A DNA stretch of 64,000 nt from Geodermatophilus sabuli (GCF_010686765.1 NZ_JAAGWF010000012.1:1-64000), one strand, 5' to 3'; shown: positions 45,898 to 55,245, numbered from the stretch's first letter. Notes: generated by a model from the letters alone, not told the origin. Program-made: numbers and translations.

Positions 45898-48741
45898 GTG
45901 ACCAGGGCCGGTTCCTCCCCCGATGACCTGCTCCCCGCGCTGCGCCGGGCCGGCGTGGGCGACGTGGACGACTCGGGCCTGGCCCGCGCGCTGTACTCCT
46001 CCGACGGCTCGCTGTACCGCGTGCTCCCCCGGGCGGTGGTGCGGCCCCGGCACCCGGACGAGATCGAGGCCGTGCTCACCGTCTGCCGCGAGCTCGGCGT
46101 GCCCCTCACCGCCCGGGGGGCGGGCACCTCGATCGCGGGCAACGCCGTGGGCCCCGGCGTGGTGCTCGACACCAGCCGGTACCTGACCCGGGTGCACGCG
46201 ATCGACCCCGAGGCCCGGACGGCGACCGTGGACCCCGGCGTCGTGCAGTCGGCGCTCCAGGCGGCCGCCAAGCCGCACGGGCTGCGGTTCGGGCCCGACC
46301 CGAGCACGCACAACCGCTGCACGATCGGCGGGATGATCGGCAACAACGCCTGCGGCTCGCGGGCGCTGGGCTACGGCCGGACGTCGGACAACGTCGTCGG
46401 GCTCGACGTCGTCACCGGCGCCGGCGACCGGCTGGCCCTGGGTGCCCCGGCGGCGGCCGGAGCCCCCGACGCCGCCGGAGGAGTGCTCGGGGAGCTGCGG
46501 CGACTGGTGGACGTCGAGCTCGCCGCCATCCGGACCGAGCTGGGCCGCTTCGGCCGGCAGGTGTCGGGCTACTCGCTGGAGCACCTGCTGCCCGAGCGCG
46601 GCTTCGACGTGACGCGGGCTCTGGTCGGCAGCGAGGGCACCCTCGCCGTGGTGCGGCAGGCCACCGTCCGGCTGGTCACCGACGCCCCGCACCGCGGGCT
46701 GGTGGTGCTCGGCTACCCCACGATGGCCGACGCCGCCGACGCCACCCCGGGCCTGCTGCGGCACGAGCCGACCGCCTGCGAGGGCCTGGACCAGCGGATC
46801 GTGCAGCGGCTGCGCGACGTGCCCGCCGCGGTCGTGCCGGAGCTGCCCCGCGGCGGGGGCTGGCTGATCGTCGAGCTGACCGGCGACACGGTCGCCGAGG
46901 TGGAGGGCAAGGCCGCACGCGTCCTGGCCGACGCCGGGGCGGTGGACTCCCTGGTGGTCACCGACCGGGGAGAGGCCGAGGCGATCTGGCGGATCCGGGA
47001 GGACGTCGCCGGCCTGGCGGCCCGGACTCCCGACGGTCGCCCCGCCCACGCCGGCTGGGAGGACGCCGCCGTCCCGGTGGAGCAGCTGGGGGCCTACCTG
47101 CGCGGCTTCGAGGAGCTGCTGGCGGGCCACGGGCTGCAGGGCGTGCCCTACGGCCACTTCGGCGACGGCTGCGTGCACGTCCGCATCGACTTCCCGCTCG
47201 GGGACCGCTCCCCCGACCGGGGGCGCGCCGCCTACCGCGCGTTCGTCACCGACGCGGCCGCCCTCGTGGCCCGCTTCGGGGGCTCGGTCTCCGGGGAGCA
47301 CGGCGACGGACGGGCCCGCAGCGAGCTGCTGGCCAGCATGTACTCCCCCGGCGTCCTGGCGCTCTTCGAGCGGGTGAAGGGGCTGTTCGACCCCGCCGAC
47401 GTGCTCAACCCCGGCGTGCTGGTCCGCCCGGCGCGGGTCGAGGACGACATCCGCGTGGCCGCCGCCCCCCGTGCGACCGCCGGCCTCGCGCTGGCCTACC
47501 GGCACGACGGCGGTGACTTCAGCACGGCGGTGCACCGCTGCACCGGCGTCGGCAAGTGCCGGGCCGACCTGCAGGCCTCGGGCGGGGTGATGTGCCCCTC
47601 CTGGCCGGCCACCCGCGAGGAGAAGGACACCACCCGGGGCCGGGCGCGGGTGCTGCAGGAGATGCTCGCCCCGGGCGGGCCGGTGCGGGACTGGCGGTCC
47701 CCGGAGGTGCACGCGGCCCTGGACCTCTGCCTGTCCTGCAAGGGCTGCTCCCGCGACTGCCCGACCGGGGTGGACATGGCCTCCTACAAGGCGGAGGTGC
47801 TGCACCAGTCCTACCGGCGCCGGATCAGGCCGCGCTCGCACTACACCCTCGGCCGGCTGCCGCGGTGGTCCGATCTCGCCGCCCGCGCGCCGCGCCTGGT
47901 CAACGCGGTGATGACCTCCCGGGTCGGCGGCCGGCTGGCGCGGTGGGGTGCCGGCGTCGACCAGCGGCGCAGCCTGCCACCCTTCGCCGAGCGCACCTTC
48001 CGGCAGTGGTGGGCCGACCGCCCCGCCCGCGACGGCGACGGGCGGCCGGTCGCCCTCTGGGTGGACTCGTTCACCGACCACTTCGCGCCGGAGGTCGCCG
48101 AGGCGACCGTCGCCGTGCTGGAGGACGCCGGTTACCGGGTCCAGGTGCCACCGGCGGAGGCCTGCTGCGGCCTGACGTGGATCACCACCGGCCAGCTGGA
48201 CGCCGCACGGCGCACCCTGTCGCGCACCGTCGGCCTGCTCGCCCCGCTGGCCGAGGCCGGGATCCCGGTGGTCGGCGTCGAGCCGTCGTGCACGGCGGTG
48301 CTGCGGGGTGAGGCCCAGGACCTGGTGCCCGGACCGGCCGCGGCCGCGCTGGCCGCCGGCACCCGCACCCTCGCCGAGCTGCTCCGGGAGACGCCGGGCT
48401 GGTCGCCGCCGTCGCTGGCCGGCGTCGAGGTCGTCGCCCAGCCGCACTGCCACCACGCCGCCGTCCTCGGCTGGGCGGCCGACGAGCGCCTGCTGCGGGA
48501 GGCGGGCGCGAGCGTGCGCCGGCTGGGCGGCTGCTGCGGCCTGGCCGGCAACTGGGGTGTCGAGCGGGGACACCACGACGTGTCGGTGACGATCGCCGAG
48601 CAGCAGCTGCTGCCCGCCGTCCGGGCAGCGGGGCCGGACGCCGTCGTCCTCGCCGACGGGTTCTCCTGCCGCACGCAGCTCGACCAGCTGGCCGGCCGGT
48701 CCGGGGTGCACCTCGCCCAGCTGCTGGCCGGCGCCTCCTGA
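45898..48741 (+). CDS. FAD-linked and Fe-S-containing dehydrogenase (GlcD-GlpC fusion, YdiJ-like)
   Basis: 947 aa. Order: FAD-binding PCMH domain (residues 40-230; ARGAGTSIAGNAVGPGVVLD, GGMIGNNACGSRALGYGRTS), and the FAD-oxidase C-terminal domain (245-540; PYGHFGDGCVHVRIDFPL, GGSVSGEHGDGRARSELL). Next come 4Fe-4S ferredoxin-like motifs (CTGVGKCR, CLSCKGCSRDCPTG), then two CCG Cys-rich domains (EACCGLTWITTG, LGGCCGLAGNWG). It resembles YdiJ and bacterial D-2-hydroxyacid (D-lactate, D-2-hydroxyglutarate) dehydrogenases. Substrate not assigned. GTG 45898 without ribosome site; GAGACT 6 nt upstream may make it leaderless. Confidence 0.9.
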   Translation: MTRAGSSPDDLLPALRRAGVGDVDDSGLARALYSSDGSLYRVLPRAVVRPRHPDEIEAVLTVCRELGVPLTARGAGTSIAGNAVGPGVVLDTSRYLTRVHAIDPEARTATVDPGVVQSALQAAAKPHGLRFGPDPSTHNRCTIGGMIGNNACGSRALGYGRTSDNVVGLDVVTGAGDRLALGAPAAAGAPDAAGGVLGELRRLVDVELAAIRTELGRFGRQVSGYSLEHLLPERGFDVTRALVGSEGTLAVVRQATVRLVTDAPHRGLVVLGYPTMADAADATPGLLRHEPTACEGLDQRIVQRLRDVPAAVVPELPRGGGWLIVELTGDTVAEVEGKAARVLADAGAVDSLVVTDRGEAEAIWRIREDVAGLAARTPDGRPAHAGWEDAAVPVEQLGAYLRGFEELLAGHGLQGVPYGHFGDGCVHVRIDFPLGDRSPDRGRAAYRAFVTDAAALVARFGGSVSGEHGDGRARSELLASMYSPGVLALFERVKGLFDPADVLNPGVLVRPARVEDDIRVAAAPRATAGLALAYRHDGGDFSTAVHRCTGVGKCRADLQASGGVMCPSWPATREEKDTTRGRARVLQEMLAPGGPVRDWRSPEVHAALDLCLSCKGCSRDCPTGVDMASYKAEVLHQSYRRRIRPRSHYTLGRLPRWSDLAARAPRLVNAVMTSRVGGRLARWGAGVDQRRSLPPFAERTFRQWWADRPARDGDGRPVALWVDSFTDHFAPEVAEATVAVLEDAGYRVQVPPAEACCGLTWITTGQLDAARRTLSRTVGLLAPLAEAGIPVVGVEPSCTAVLRGEAQDLVPGPAAAALAAGTRTLAELLRETPGWSPPSLAGVEVVAQPHCHHAAVLGWAADERLLREAGASVRRLGGCCGLAGNWGVERGHHDVSVTIAEQQLLPAVRAAGPDAVVLADGFSCRTQLDQLAGRSGVHLAQLLAGAS

Positions 48742-48880
48742 CCCGACGGCACGGGGCGTGCGGCCCCTTGCCACGTGTGACCTCCGCCACCCACCCTGGG
48801 CGGTGCGACCCCTGCCCCGCCGCAGGGAGCCCGCGGTCTGCTGCACCCGACCGTCCCCGCACCGCCGCTGGAGGCAGGGC

Positions 48881-50713
48881 ATGACCCAGACGATCGACCG
48901 TCCCGCCGGCTCCACGTCACCGGCCGCCGACCGCGCGCAGGTGTGGCTGACGGCGTTCTCCGACGCACTCACCGCACGCGACGTCGACCGCGCCGCGGGC
49001 CTGTTCGCGGCCACCAGCTTCTGGCGCGACCTCGTCTCCTTCTCGTGGAACCTCACCACCGTGGAGGACCCGGCCGGCGCCCGGGACCTGCTCGAGCACA
49101 CCCTGGAGGCCACCGACCCGCGCGACTGGGCGCTCCAGGAGCTCCCCGAGGAGGCCGACGGGGTGACCACCGCCTGGTTCACCTTCGAGACCGCCGTGGG
49201 GCGAGGGCGCGGGCTGGTCCGGCTCGTCGACGAGGGTGGGCAGCCGCGGGCGTGGACGCTGCTGACCACGCTCGTCGAGCTGACCGGCCACGAGGAGCCA
49301 CGCGGGCGGGCCCGGCCGATGGGCGCCGAGCACGGCGCCAACAGGCAGCGCACGACGTGGGCCGAACGCCGGGAGGCGGAGGACGCCACCCTCGGCGTCA
49401 CCACCCAGCCGTACGTCCTGGTCGTCGGCGGTGGCCAGGGCGGCATCGCGCTCGGCGCCCGGCTGCGGCAGCTCGGCGTCCCCAGCGTGGTCATCGACGC
49501 GCACCCCCGTCCCGGCGACCAGTGGCGCAACCGCTACAAGTCGCTGTGCCTGCACGACCCCGTCTGGTACGACCACCTGCCGTACCTCCCCTTCCCGGAC
49601 ACCTGGCCGGTGTTCTCCCCCAAGGACAAGATCGGCGACTGGCTCGAGTCGTACGTGCGGGTCATGGAGGTCCCGTACTGGTCGAGCACCGTGGCGACGT
49701 CGGCCACCTACTCACCGGAGGCCGGCGAGTGGACCGTCCAGGTCGAGCGCGAGGGCCGGCCGATGACGCTGCGCCCGAGGCACCTGGTGCTGGCCACCGG
49801 CATGTCGGGCAAGCCGAACGTGCCGGAGCTGCCCGGCCAGGACGTCTTCCGCGGCGAGCAGCACCACTCCTCGGCGCACCCCGGCCCCGACGCGTACGCG
49901 GGCCGGGAGGTCGTGGTGGTCGGCAGCAACAACTCGGCGTTCGACATCTGCGGGGCGCTGTGGGAGGTCGGCGCCCACGTGACCATGGTGCAGCGGACGT
50001 CGACCCACATCGTCCGCAGCGACAGCCTCATGGAGATCGGCCTGGGCGCGCTCTACAGCGAGGAGGCGGTGGCCGCCGGCGTCACCACCGAGAAGGCGGA
50101 CCTGGTCTTCGCGTCGCTGCCCTACCGGATCATGCACGAGTTCCAGATCCCGCTGTACGAGCAGATGAAGGAGCGCGACGCCGAGTTCTACCGACGGATG
50201 GAGGCGGCCGGCTTCGAGCTCGACTGGGGCGACGACGGCTCCGGGCTGTTCATGAAGTACCTGCGCCGCGGCTCGGGCTACTACATCGACGTGGGGGCCG
50301 CCGACCTGGTGGCCAACGGTGACGTGCGGCTGGCGCACAGCCAGGTCGACCACCTCACCGAGGACGCCGTCGTCCTCGCCGACGGGACCGAGCTGCCGGC
50401 CGACCTGGTCGTCTACGCCACCGGCTACGGGTCGATGAACGGCTGGGCGGCCGACCTCATCTCCCAGGCGGTGGCCGACCGGGTCGGGAAGGTGTGGGGC
50501 CACGGCTCGGACACGACCAAGGACCCCGGCCCGTGGGAGGGCGAGCAGCGCAACATGTGGAAGCCCACCCGGCAGGAGGCGCTGTGGTTCCACGGCGGCA
50601 ACCTGCACCAGTCACGGCACTACTCGCTGTACCTGGCGTTGCAGCTGAAGGCCCGCCAGGTGGGCATCCCGACGCCGGTGTACGGCCTGCCGGAGGTGCA
50701 CCACCTGGCCTGA
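48881..50713 (+). CDS. SnoaL-like domain fused to a flavin monooxygenase
   Basis: 610 aa. Residues 15-150 form a SnoaL/NTF2-like domain (WLTAFSDALTARDVDRAAGL, SFWRDLVSFSWNLTTVEDP). Residues 170-600 are a flavin-containing monooxygenase (FMO/YUCCA-like) with the FAD motif VVGGGQGGIALGARLRQLG, the FMO-type FRGEQHHSSAHPG and the NADPH motif VVVVGSNNSAFDIC. ATG 48881 with GGAGGCAGGGC upstream. In fungi and actinobacteria such fusions exist but most lack a known substrate. The NTF2 part might add a hydrolase or substrate-shaping role. Confidence 0.88.
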   Translation: MTQTIDRPAGSTSPAADRAQVWLTAFSDALTARDVDRAAGLFAATSFWRDLVSFSWNLTTVEDPAGARDLLEHTLEATDPRDWALQELPEEADGVTTAWFTFETAVGRGRGLVRLVDEGGQPRAWTLLTTLVELTGHEEPRGRARPMGAEHGANRQRTTWAERREAEDATLGVTTQPYVLVVGGGQGGIALGARLRQLGVPSVVIDAHPRPGDQWRNRYKSLCLHDPVWYDHLPYLPFPDTWPVFSPKDKIGDWLESYVRVMEVPYWSSTVATSATYSPEAGEWTVQVEREGRPMTLRPRHLVLATGMSGKPNVPELPGQDVFRGEQHHSSAHPGPDAYAGREVVVVGSNNSAFDICGALWEVGAHVTMVQRTSTHIVRSDSLMEIGLGALYSEEAVAAGVTTEKADLVFASLPYRIMHEFQIPLYEQMKERDAEFYRRMEAAGFELDWGDDGSGLFMKYLRRGSGYYIDVGAADLVANGDVRLAHSQVDHLTEDAVVLADGTELPADLVVYATGYGSMNGWAADLISQAVADRVGKVWGHGSDTTKDPGPWEGEQRNMWKPTRQEALWFHGGNLHQSRHYSLYLALQLKARQVGIPTPVYGLPEVHHLA

Positions 50714-50722
50714 TCGAGCCGT

Positions 50723-50735
50723 CTCCCTCAGGGAG
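50723..50735. terminator. Short hairpin between the FMO and SGNH genes
   Basis: CTCCC-TCA-GGGAG lies between the convergent stops at 50713 and 50739 and can extend by one or two pairs. Weak, but the only symmetric element in this gap. Confidence 0.45.
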
Positions 50736-50738
50736 GCC

Positions 50739-51362
50739 TCAGGCGGCGGCGCCGTCCCGGCGGGCGTGCGCGGCGGCGACCACGTGCGGCGTCAGGCTCT
50801 GCGCGATCAGCGCGTAGCCGGCCGAGGAGGGGTGGAAGCGGTCCCCGGAGAACAGCGCGGGGTCGGTGCCGAACGCCGTCCCCACGGCCTCGGACACCTC
50901 GGCGACCACCGCCCCGGCGGCCCGGGCGAGTGCTGCCTGCGAACGCTGCAGCTGCACCGACGCCGCCTGCACGGCCGGGCGGAGCGCCGGCGGCACGAAC
51001 GGAACCGCCGACATGTCCGGCGCGGGGACGACGACCACGTCGATCCCCGCCGCGCGCAGCCCGGTCACCGCCTCGCCGAGGGCGGTGGCCGCCTGCGCCG
51101 GCGGCACGAGGCGGGCGAGGTCGTTGGCTCCGACCACGACGACCGCCAGGTCGGCCGCCAGCGGGACGGCACGGCGGACCTGGGCGGCCAGGTCGCGCGA
51201 CACCGCGCCGGGGACGGCGAGGACGTGCAGGTCGACGTCGTACCCCGCGGCCGCCAGCTCGGCGGCCAGCCGCGGCCCGAGCGTGTCCGTCGCCCGGGCC
51301 GCGCCGGAGCCGTACGCGATCGAGTCACCGAGGAGGGCCAGGCGGAGGGGCGAGGAGGTCAC
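50739..51362 (-). CDS. SGNH/GDSL-type hydrolase
   Basis: 207 aa. Block I LALLGDSIAYGSGA with catalytic Ser, block II GAVSRDLAAQV (Gly), block III VVGANDLARL (Asn), and block V DRFHPSSAGYAL with catalytic Asp and His. No signal peptide, so likely cytoplasmic. An esterase or lipase of unknown substrate. GTG 51362. Confidence 0.9.
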   Translation of the reverse strand: MTSSPLRLALLGDSIAYGSGAARATDTLGPRLAAELAAAGYDVDLHVLAVPGAVSRDLAAQVRRAVPLAADLAVVVVGANDLARLVPPAQAATALGEAVTGLRAAGIDVVVVPAPDMSAVPFVPPALRPAVQAASVQLQRSQAALARAAGAVVAEVSEAVGTAFGTDPALFSGDRFHPSSAGYALIAQSLTPHVVAAAHARRDGAAA

Positions 51363-51404
51363 ACTCCGTACAACCGCCCCTCCAGCCCGGCTATGCCGAT
51401 CCGC

Positions 51405-52982
51405 TCAGTGCGCCGCCGCCTGCTCCTCGGCCAGCCGCTGCGCCCCGGACGTGGTCTTCAGCGCCTTCTCCCGGATGAAGAGGACGGTGACCAGCGCGAG
51501 CGCGGCCAGCGGTGTGGCGACGAGGAACAGCTCTGCGGTCGCGTCGGCGTAGGCGTGCTGGACCAGCGCGACCACCTCCGGCGGGAGCACCGAGATGTCG
51601 GGCACCGCGGCCTCGCCGCCCTCGCCCGTGCCGCCGAGGACGCTCAGGTCCGCGGCGACCCGGCCGGCCAGCACAGCGCCCAGCACGCTGACGCCGATGG
51701 TGCCGCCGAGGCTGCGGAAGAACGAGACCACCGACGTCGTCGTGCCCAGCTCCGCGGCCGGGACGTCGTTCTGCGCGGCGAGGACGAGGTTCTGCATCAG
51801 CATGCCGACACCCGCGCCGAGCACCAGCATGTAGAGGCCGAGCAGCCAGGTCGAGGTCGCGGCGTCGATCGTGGCGAGCAGACCGAAGCCGAGGGTCATC
51901 AGCGCGCCGCCGGCGACCAGGAACCGCTTCCAGCGCCCGGTCTTGGTGATCAGCGCACCGGCGACGGTCGAGGACACCAGCAGCCCGGCCACCAGAGGCA
52001 GCGAGAGCAGGCCGGCCGCGGTCGGCGAGTAGCCCAGCGCCACCTGGAAGTACTGCGAGAGGAACACCGTCCCGCCGAACATCGCGATGCCGACCAGCGC
52101 GCTGGCCACGATGGCGAGGGCGACGGTGCGGTTGCCGAACAGGTGCAGCGGGATGATCGGCTCGGGCGAGCGCGCCTCCACCACCAGGGCGAGCGCGAGC
52201 AGGACGACGCTGGCGCCGACCAGGACGGCGGTCTCGACCGAGAGCCAGTCGTAGCGGTTGCCCGCCAGCGTGACCCAGACCAGGAGCGTGCAGACGCCGG
52301 CGGTGAGCAGCAGTGCCCCGAGCCAGTCGACGTGCACCCGGCGGCGGGTGACGGCGGGCAGGTGCAGGGTCTTCTGGATCAGCAGCATCGCCAGCAGGGT
52401 GAACGGGACACCGAGGAAGAAGCACCAGCGCCAGCCCAGCCACGAGGTGTCGACCATGACGCCGCCGATGAGCGGCCCGGACACCGTCGCCACCGCGAAG
52501 ATCGCGCCGAAGACGCCGGCGTACCGGCCCAGCTCGCGCGGCGGGATCATCGCCGCCATCACGATCTGCACGAGCGCGGTCAGGCCACCGGCACCCGCGC
52601 CCTGCAGCACCCGGGCGACGATGAGCGTGGTGGTGTCCTGCGCCGCCCCGGCGAGGACCGAACCCACGACGAACAGGCCGAACGAGAGCTGGATCAGCAG
52701 CTTCTGGCTGACCAGGTCGGCGAGCTTGCCCCACAGCGGCACGGTGGCGGTCATCGCCAGCAGCTCCGCCGTGACGATCCAGGTGTAGACCGACTGGCTG
52801 CCGCCGAGGTCCGGGATGATCGTGGGCAGCGCGTTGGACACCACGGTCGCGGCCAGGATGGCCACGAACATGCCCATGAACAGGCCCGAGAGTGCCTGCA
52901 GCACCTCCCGGCGGCTCATGGGCGCCGGAGCCGACGGCTCCGGGGTCCCCGCCGGGACGGCGGGCTCGGTGATCGCGGACAC
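51405..52982 (-). CDS. DHA2-family (14-TM) multidrug efflux transporter
   Basis: 525 aa with 14 membrane helices, the EmrB/QacA type. Motifs: MFVAILAATVVSNALPTI in helix 1, PLWGKLADLVSQKLLIQLS (motif A), ARVLQGAGAGGLTALVQIVMA (motif B), GPLIGGVMVDTSWLGWRWCF (motif C). Helix 5 carries the antiporter signature, so it probably exchanges protons for drugs. GTG 52982 with GAGGAG upstream is chosen; the frame runs open further into the regulator. Second gene after the TetR regulator, 71 bp apart. Confidence 0.93.
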   Translation of the reverse strand: MSAITEPAVPAGTPEPSAPAPMSRREVLQALSGLFMGMFVAILAATVVSNALPTIIPDLGGSQSVYTWIVTAELLAMTATVPLWGKLADLVSQKLLIQLSFGLFVVGSVLAGAAQDTTTLIVARVLQGAGAGGLTALVQIVMAAMIPPRELGRYAGVFGAIFAVATVSGPLIGGVMVDTSWLGWRWCFFLGVPFTLLAMLLIQKTLHLPAVTRRRVHVDWLGALLLTAGVCTLLVWVTLAGNRYDWLSVETAVLVGASVVLLALALVVEARSPEPIIPLHLFGNRTVALAIVASALVGIAMFGGTVFLSQYFQVALGYSPTAAGLLSLPLVAGLLVSSTVAGALITKTGRWKRFLVAGGALMTLGFGLLATIDAATSTWLLGLYMLVLGAGVGMLMQNLVLAAQNDVPAAELGTTTSVVSFFRSLGGTIGVSVLGAVLAGRVAADLSVLGGTGEGGEAAVPDISVLPPEVVALVQHAYADATAELFLVATPLAALALVTVLFIREKALKTTSGAQRLAEEQAAAH

Positions 52983-53053
52983 GCAGAACTCCTCGAGGGT
53001 GGGGCGGGCGGGCGGGGGCCGGCACCGCAGGCGGACCCGCGGCGACGGAGAGG

Positions 53054-53662
53054 TCAGTGGTCCCGTGAGGGGGCGGGCAGGCCGGCGGCGAGCAGGCTCA
53101 GGGCCTCGTCGAACTGGTCGGGCAGGTCCGGTGATCCGCCGGCGCATTGCCAGCGGACGAGGGTGACGCGCAGCGCGGCACCGAGGACGGCGGCCAGCAG
53201 CGTGGGGTACAGGTCGCGCTGGACGTCCTGACCGGTGCGCTGGGCCAGGGCGCCGGCCATCTCGCGCTCGTTGGCCGTGCCCACCTCGACCGCCCGCGCG
53301 AGCAGCGTCGGCTCGGCGGCCAGGACCGACAGGCGCTGCCGCCAGGCCTCCCGGTCGTCGTCGAGGGTCGCCAGCTCCGCGCGCAGCGCCGTGCGGGCGG
53401 CGGCCAGCGGCGGCAGGGCGGGGTCCTGCTCGGCGAGGAGGACGGCGAAGCGGCCGGTCCCGGCGCCGCGCGGTTGGAGCAGCGCCTCCTCCTTGGAGGA
53501 GAAGTGGTTGAAGAACGTGCGGTAGGAGACCCCGGCCTCCGCGGCGATCTGCTCCACGGTCACCGCCGACCAGCCGTGCTCCGCGGCCAGGCGCAGGGTC
53601 GCTGCGGCCAGCGCCGTCCGGGTGTCCTGCTTCTTGCGCTCACGCAGGCCGGGTCCGGTCAC
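53054..53662 (-). CDS. TetR-family repressor of the efflux pump
   Basis: 202 aa. N-terminal HTH at residues 10-55 (LRERKKQDTRTALAAATLRL, GVSYRTFFNHFSSKEEALL). The C-terminal ligand domain is helical and not conserved. GTG 53662 (MTGPGLRERK) is chosen; the upstream GTG/ATG region lies within operator sequence. It is co-directional with the DHA2 pump and has two palindromes just upstream of its start, so autoregulation of the tetR-pump operon is likely. Confidence 0.9.
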   Translation of the reverse strand: MTGPGLRERKKQDTRTALAAATLRLAAEHGWSAVTVEQIAAEAGVSYRTFFNHFSSKEEALLQPRGAGTGRFAVLLAEQDPALPPLAAARTALRAELATLDDDREAWRQRLSVLAAEPTLLARAVEVGTANEREMAGALAQRTGQDVQRDLYPTLLAAVLGAALRVTLVRWQCAGGSPDLPDQFDEALSLLAAGLPAPSRDH

Positions 53663-53684
53663 GCCGAGCAGTACACCAGCTCGC

Positions 53685-53714
53685 TGCACAGTGTGCAACT
53701 TTGCACGGTGTGCA
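53685..53714. promoter_or_regulatory. Tandem TetR operators
   Basis: TGCACAGTGTGCA (53685-53697) and TGCACGGTGTGCA (53702-53714) are two 13-bp palindromes with centres 17 bp apart. They lie 23 bp upstream of the tetR GTG. A dimer on each site on nearby helix faces is typical of TetR-family repression. Confidence 0.7.
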
Positions 53715-53743
53715 GCGTGTCACGCGGATCCGAGGACGCGTCA

Positions 53744-53770
53744 GGGCCCGGCCGCGACGCGGCCGGGCCC
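53744..53770. terminator. Strong 12-bp-stem hairpin
   Basis: GGGCCCGGCCGC (53744-53755), GAC loop, GCGGCCGGGCCC (53759-53770), perfect stem. It lies 61 bp after the FabG-type gene stop on the minus strand, together with hairpin repeat copy C, and before the tetR promoter. Confidence 0.8.
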
Positions 53771-53776
53771 CGTGCG

Positions 53777-53829
53777 ACGGCCCCCTGCCGGGACGCGTCG
53801 CGAGCGTGCGAGTGGCGGGGAGGGGCCTC
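53777..53829 (-). terminator. Intergenic hairpin repeat, copy C
   Basis: GGCCCC (53779-53784) and GGGGCC (53822-53827) pair; the loop contains GAGCGTGCGA, like copies A and B. It touches the stop codon of the FabG-type gene. Stem sequence differs from the other copies but still pairs. Confidence 0.6.
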
Positions 53830-53831
53830 TC

Positions 53832-54602
53832 TCAGGCCTTCGGACCGCCCGCGGCGTAGACGACCTGGCCGGACACGAAGCCGGCACCCTCGCTCACGAA
53901 GAAGGACACCAGGTGGGCGATGTCCTCGGGCTGACCCACGCGCTGGACCGGGATCTCCTTGGCGGCGTGCGCGATGAAGTCCTCGAAGGCCACGCCGACC
54001 CGGTCGGCGGTGGCCTTGGTCATCTCTGTCTGGATGAAGCCGGGCGCGATGGCGTTGGCCGTGACGCCGAACTTGCCCAGCTCGATCGCGACGGTCTTGG
54101 TGAAGCCCTGCAGACCGGCCTTCGCCGTCGAGTAGTTGGCCTGGCCGCGGTTGCCCAGCGCCGAGGTGCTCGACAGGTTGACGATCCGGCCCCACCGGGC
54201 GTCGATCATGTGCTTCTGCACCGCGCGGGTCATCAGGAAGGCGCCGCGCAGGTGCACGTTCATGACCGTGTCCCAGTCGGACTCGGTCATCTTGAACAGC
54301 ATGTTGTCGCGGATGACGCCGGCGTTGTTCACCAGCACCGTCGGCGCACCGAGCTCGGCGGCGACGCGCGCGACCGCGGCCTCGACCTGCTCGGCGTCGC
54401 TGACGTCGGCACCCACCGCCAGCGCCCGTCCGCCGGCGGCCTCGATGGCCTGCACGGTGTCCTTGCCGGCGTTGTCGTCCAGGTCCAGGACGCCGACGGC
54501 GAACCCGTCCTTCGCCAGCCGGAGGGCGGTCGCCGCCCCGATGCCGCGAGCGGCTCCGGTCACGATGGCCACGCGGGTGGCGGTGCTGTTCGAGTCGCTC
54601 AT
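53832..54602 (-). CDS. FabG-type 3-oxoacyl-ACP reductase / SDR
   Basis: 256 aa. TGAARGIGAATALRLA at residues 15-30, NNAG near 93, catalytic Ser in IVNLSSTSALG, and Tyr/Lys in YSTAKAGLQGFTKTVA. C-terminal PVQRVGQPEDIAHLVSFFVS is typical of FabG-like reductases. It may reduce 3-oxoacyl-ACP or CoA or another ketone; the neighbours do not decide this. ATG 54602. Confidence 0.9.
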   Translation of the reverse strand: MSDSNSTATRVAIVTGAARGIGAATALRLAKDGFAVGVLDLDDNAGKDTVQAIEAAGGRALAVGADVSDAEQVEAAVARVAAELGAPTVLVNNAGVIRDNMLFKMTESDWDTVMNVHLRGAFLMTRAVQKHMIDARWGRIVNLSSTSALGNRGQANYSTAKAGLQGFTKTVAIELGKFGVTANAIAPGFIQTEMTKATADRVGVAFEDFIAHAAKEIPVQRVGQPEDIAHLVSFFVSEGAGFVSGQVVYAAGGPKA

Positions 54603-54747
54603 GGATCGTCCCTCTCGTGTCCGCGCCGTCCGGCGCCCCCGACACGGTACGGCCGCGCAGCGCCCCAGCTACCCACCGGTAGGGCCCGGCGGGTCGCCGC
54701 GCGGAGCCCGCGCGGAGTCCGCGCAGGTGAGCGCCGCGAGGGTGTCG

Positions 54748-55164
54748 TCAGGGCCAGATGCTGGCGACCACGATGGCGGCCACCGACAACTGGACGGCGG
54801 CGAGCACCAGGCTGGACGGGTGGAACGCCGCCTCGGTCACGTGGCTGCCGAGCTTGCCCGGGATGAGCACGTCGAGCACGAGGAAGGCCAGCCCCTGCAG
54901 CAGGACGCCGAGCACGCCGAACACGACGGTCCAGAGCAGCGCGTCCCCGAAGCCGTTGGTGGCGTTGGTCCAGATCGCGGCGAAGACGACCGCGCCCTGC
55001 CCGAGGAACCCGGTGCCCAGCACCAGACCCGCGTTGACCGACCCCTGCTCGATGTGCCGGCCGAGCCGGCCGGGGGTGAGCAGGTCCAGGGCGAGGAAGC
55101 CCAGGACCAGCAGCGCGATGCCGACCCCGGTGTAGGCGACGGCGTATCCGATGCTGGCCAGCAC
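54748..55164 (-). CDS. DUF350-family membrane protein
   Basis: 138 aa, four membrane helices (residues 4-26, 42-64, 75-98, 117-137). The two halves are internal repeats: LDLLTPGRLGRHIEQGSVNA in the first, LDVLIPGKLGSHVTEAAFHP in the second. GTG 55164 with GGAGGTCCC upstream. DUF350 proteins often accompany potassium or spermidine-related genes, but none is here. Confidence 0.85.
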   Translation of the reverse strand: MLASIGYAVAYTGVGIALLVLGFLALDLLTPGRLGRHIEQGSVNAGLVLGTGFLGQGAVVFAAIWTNATNGFGDALLWTVVFGVLGVLLQGLAFLVLDVLIPGKLGSHVTEAAFHPSSLVLAAVQLSVAAIVVASIWP

Positions 55165-55245
55165 GGGCGGGACCTCCGGGGGACGACGACAGGGCTGAGC
55201 ATGGTCTACCAGCACGGCCGCCCCCGGCCCGACCCGGCGTGCCGG

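Noticed and set aside
45649..49530. A minus-strand open frame of about 1290 codons opposite the FAD/Fe-S dehydrogenase, and similar long frames such as 4035-6794, 10721-13792 and 40065-43055 upstream of pcaH, HDOD and argG
   Set aside because: Very high third-position GC removes stop codons in the opposite strand and alternate frames. The translated sequence is Arg/Gly/Pro/Ala-rich without motifs, while the other strand or frame encodes clear families. Only the 3' portions belonging to pcaH, HDOD and argG are real.
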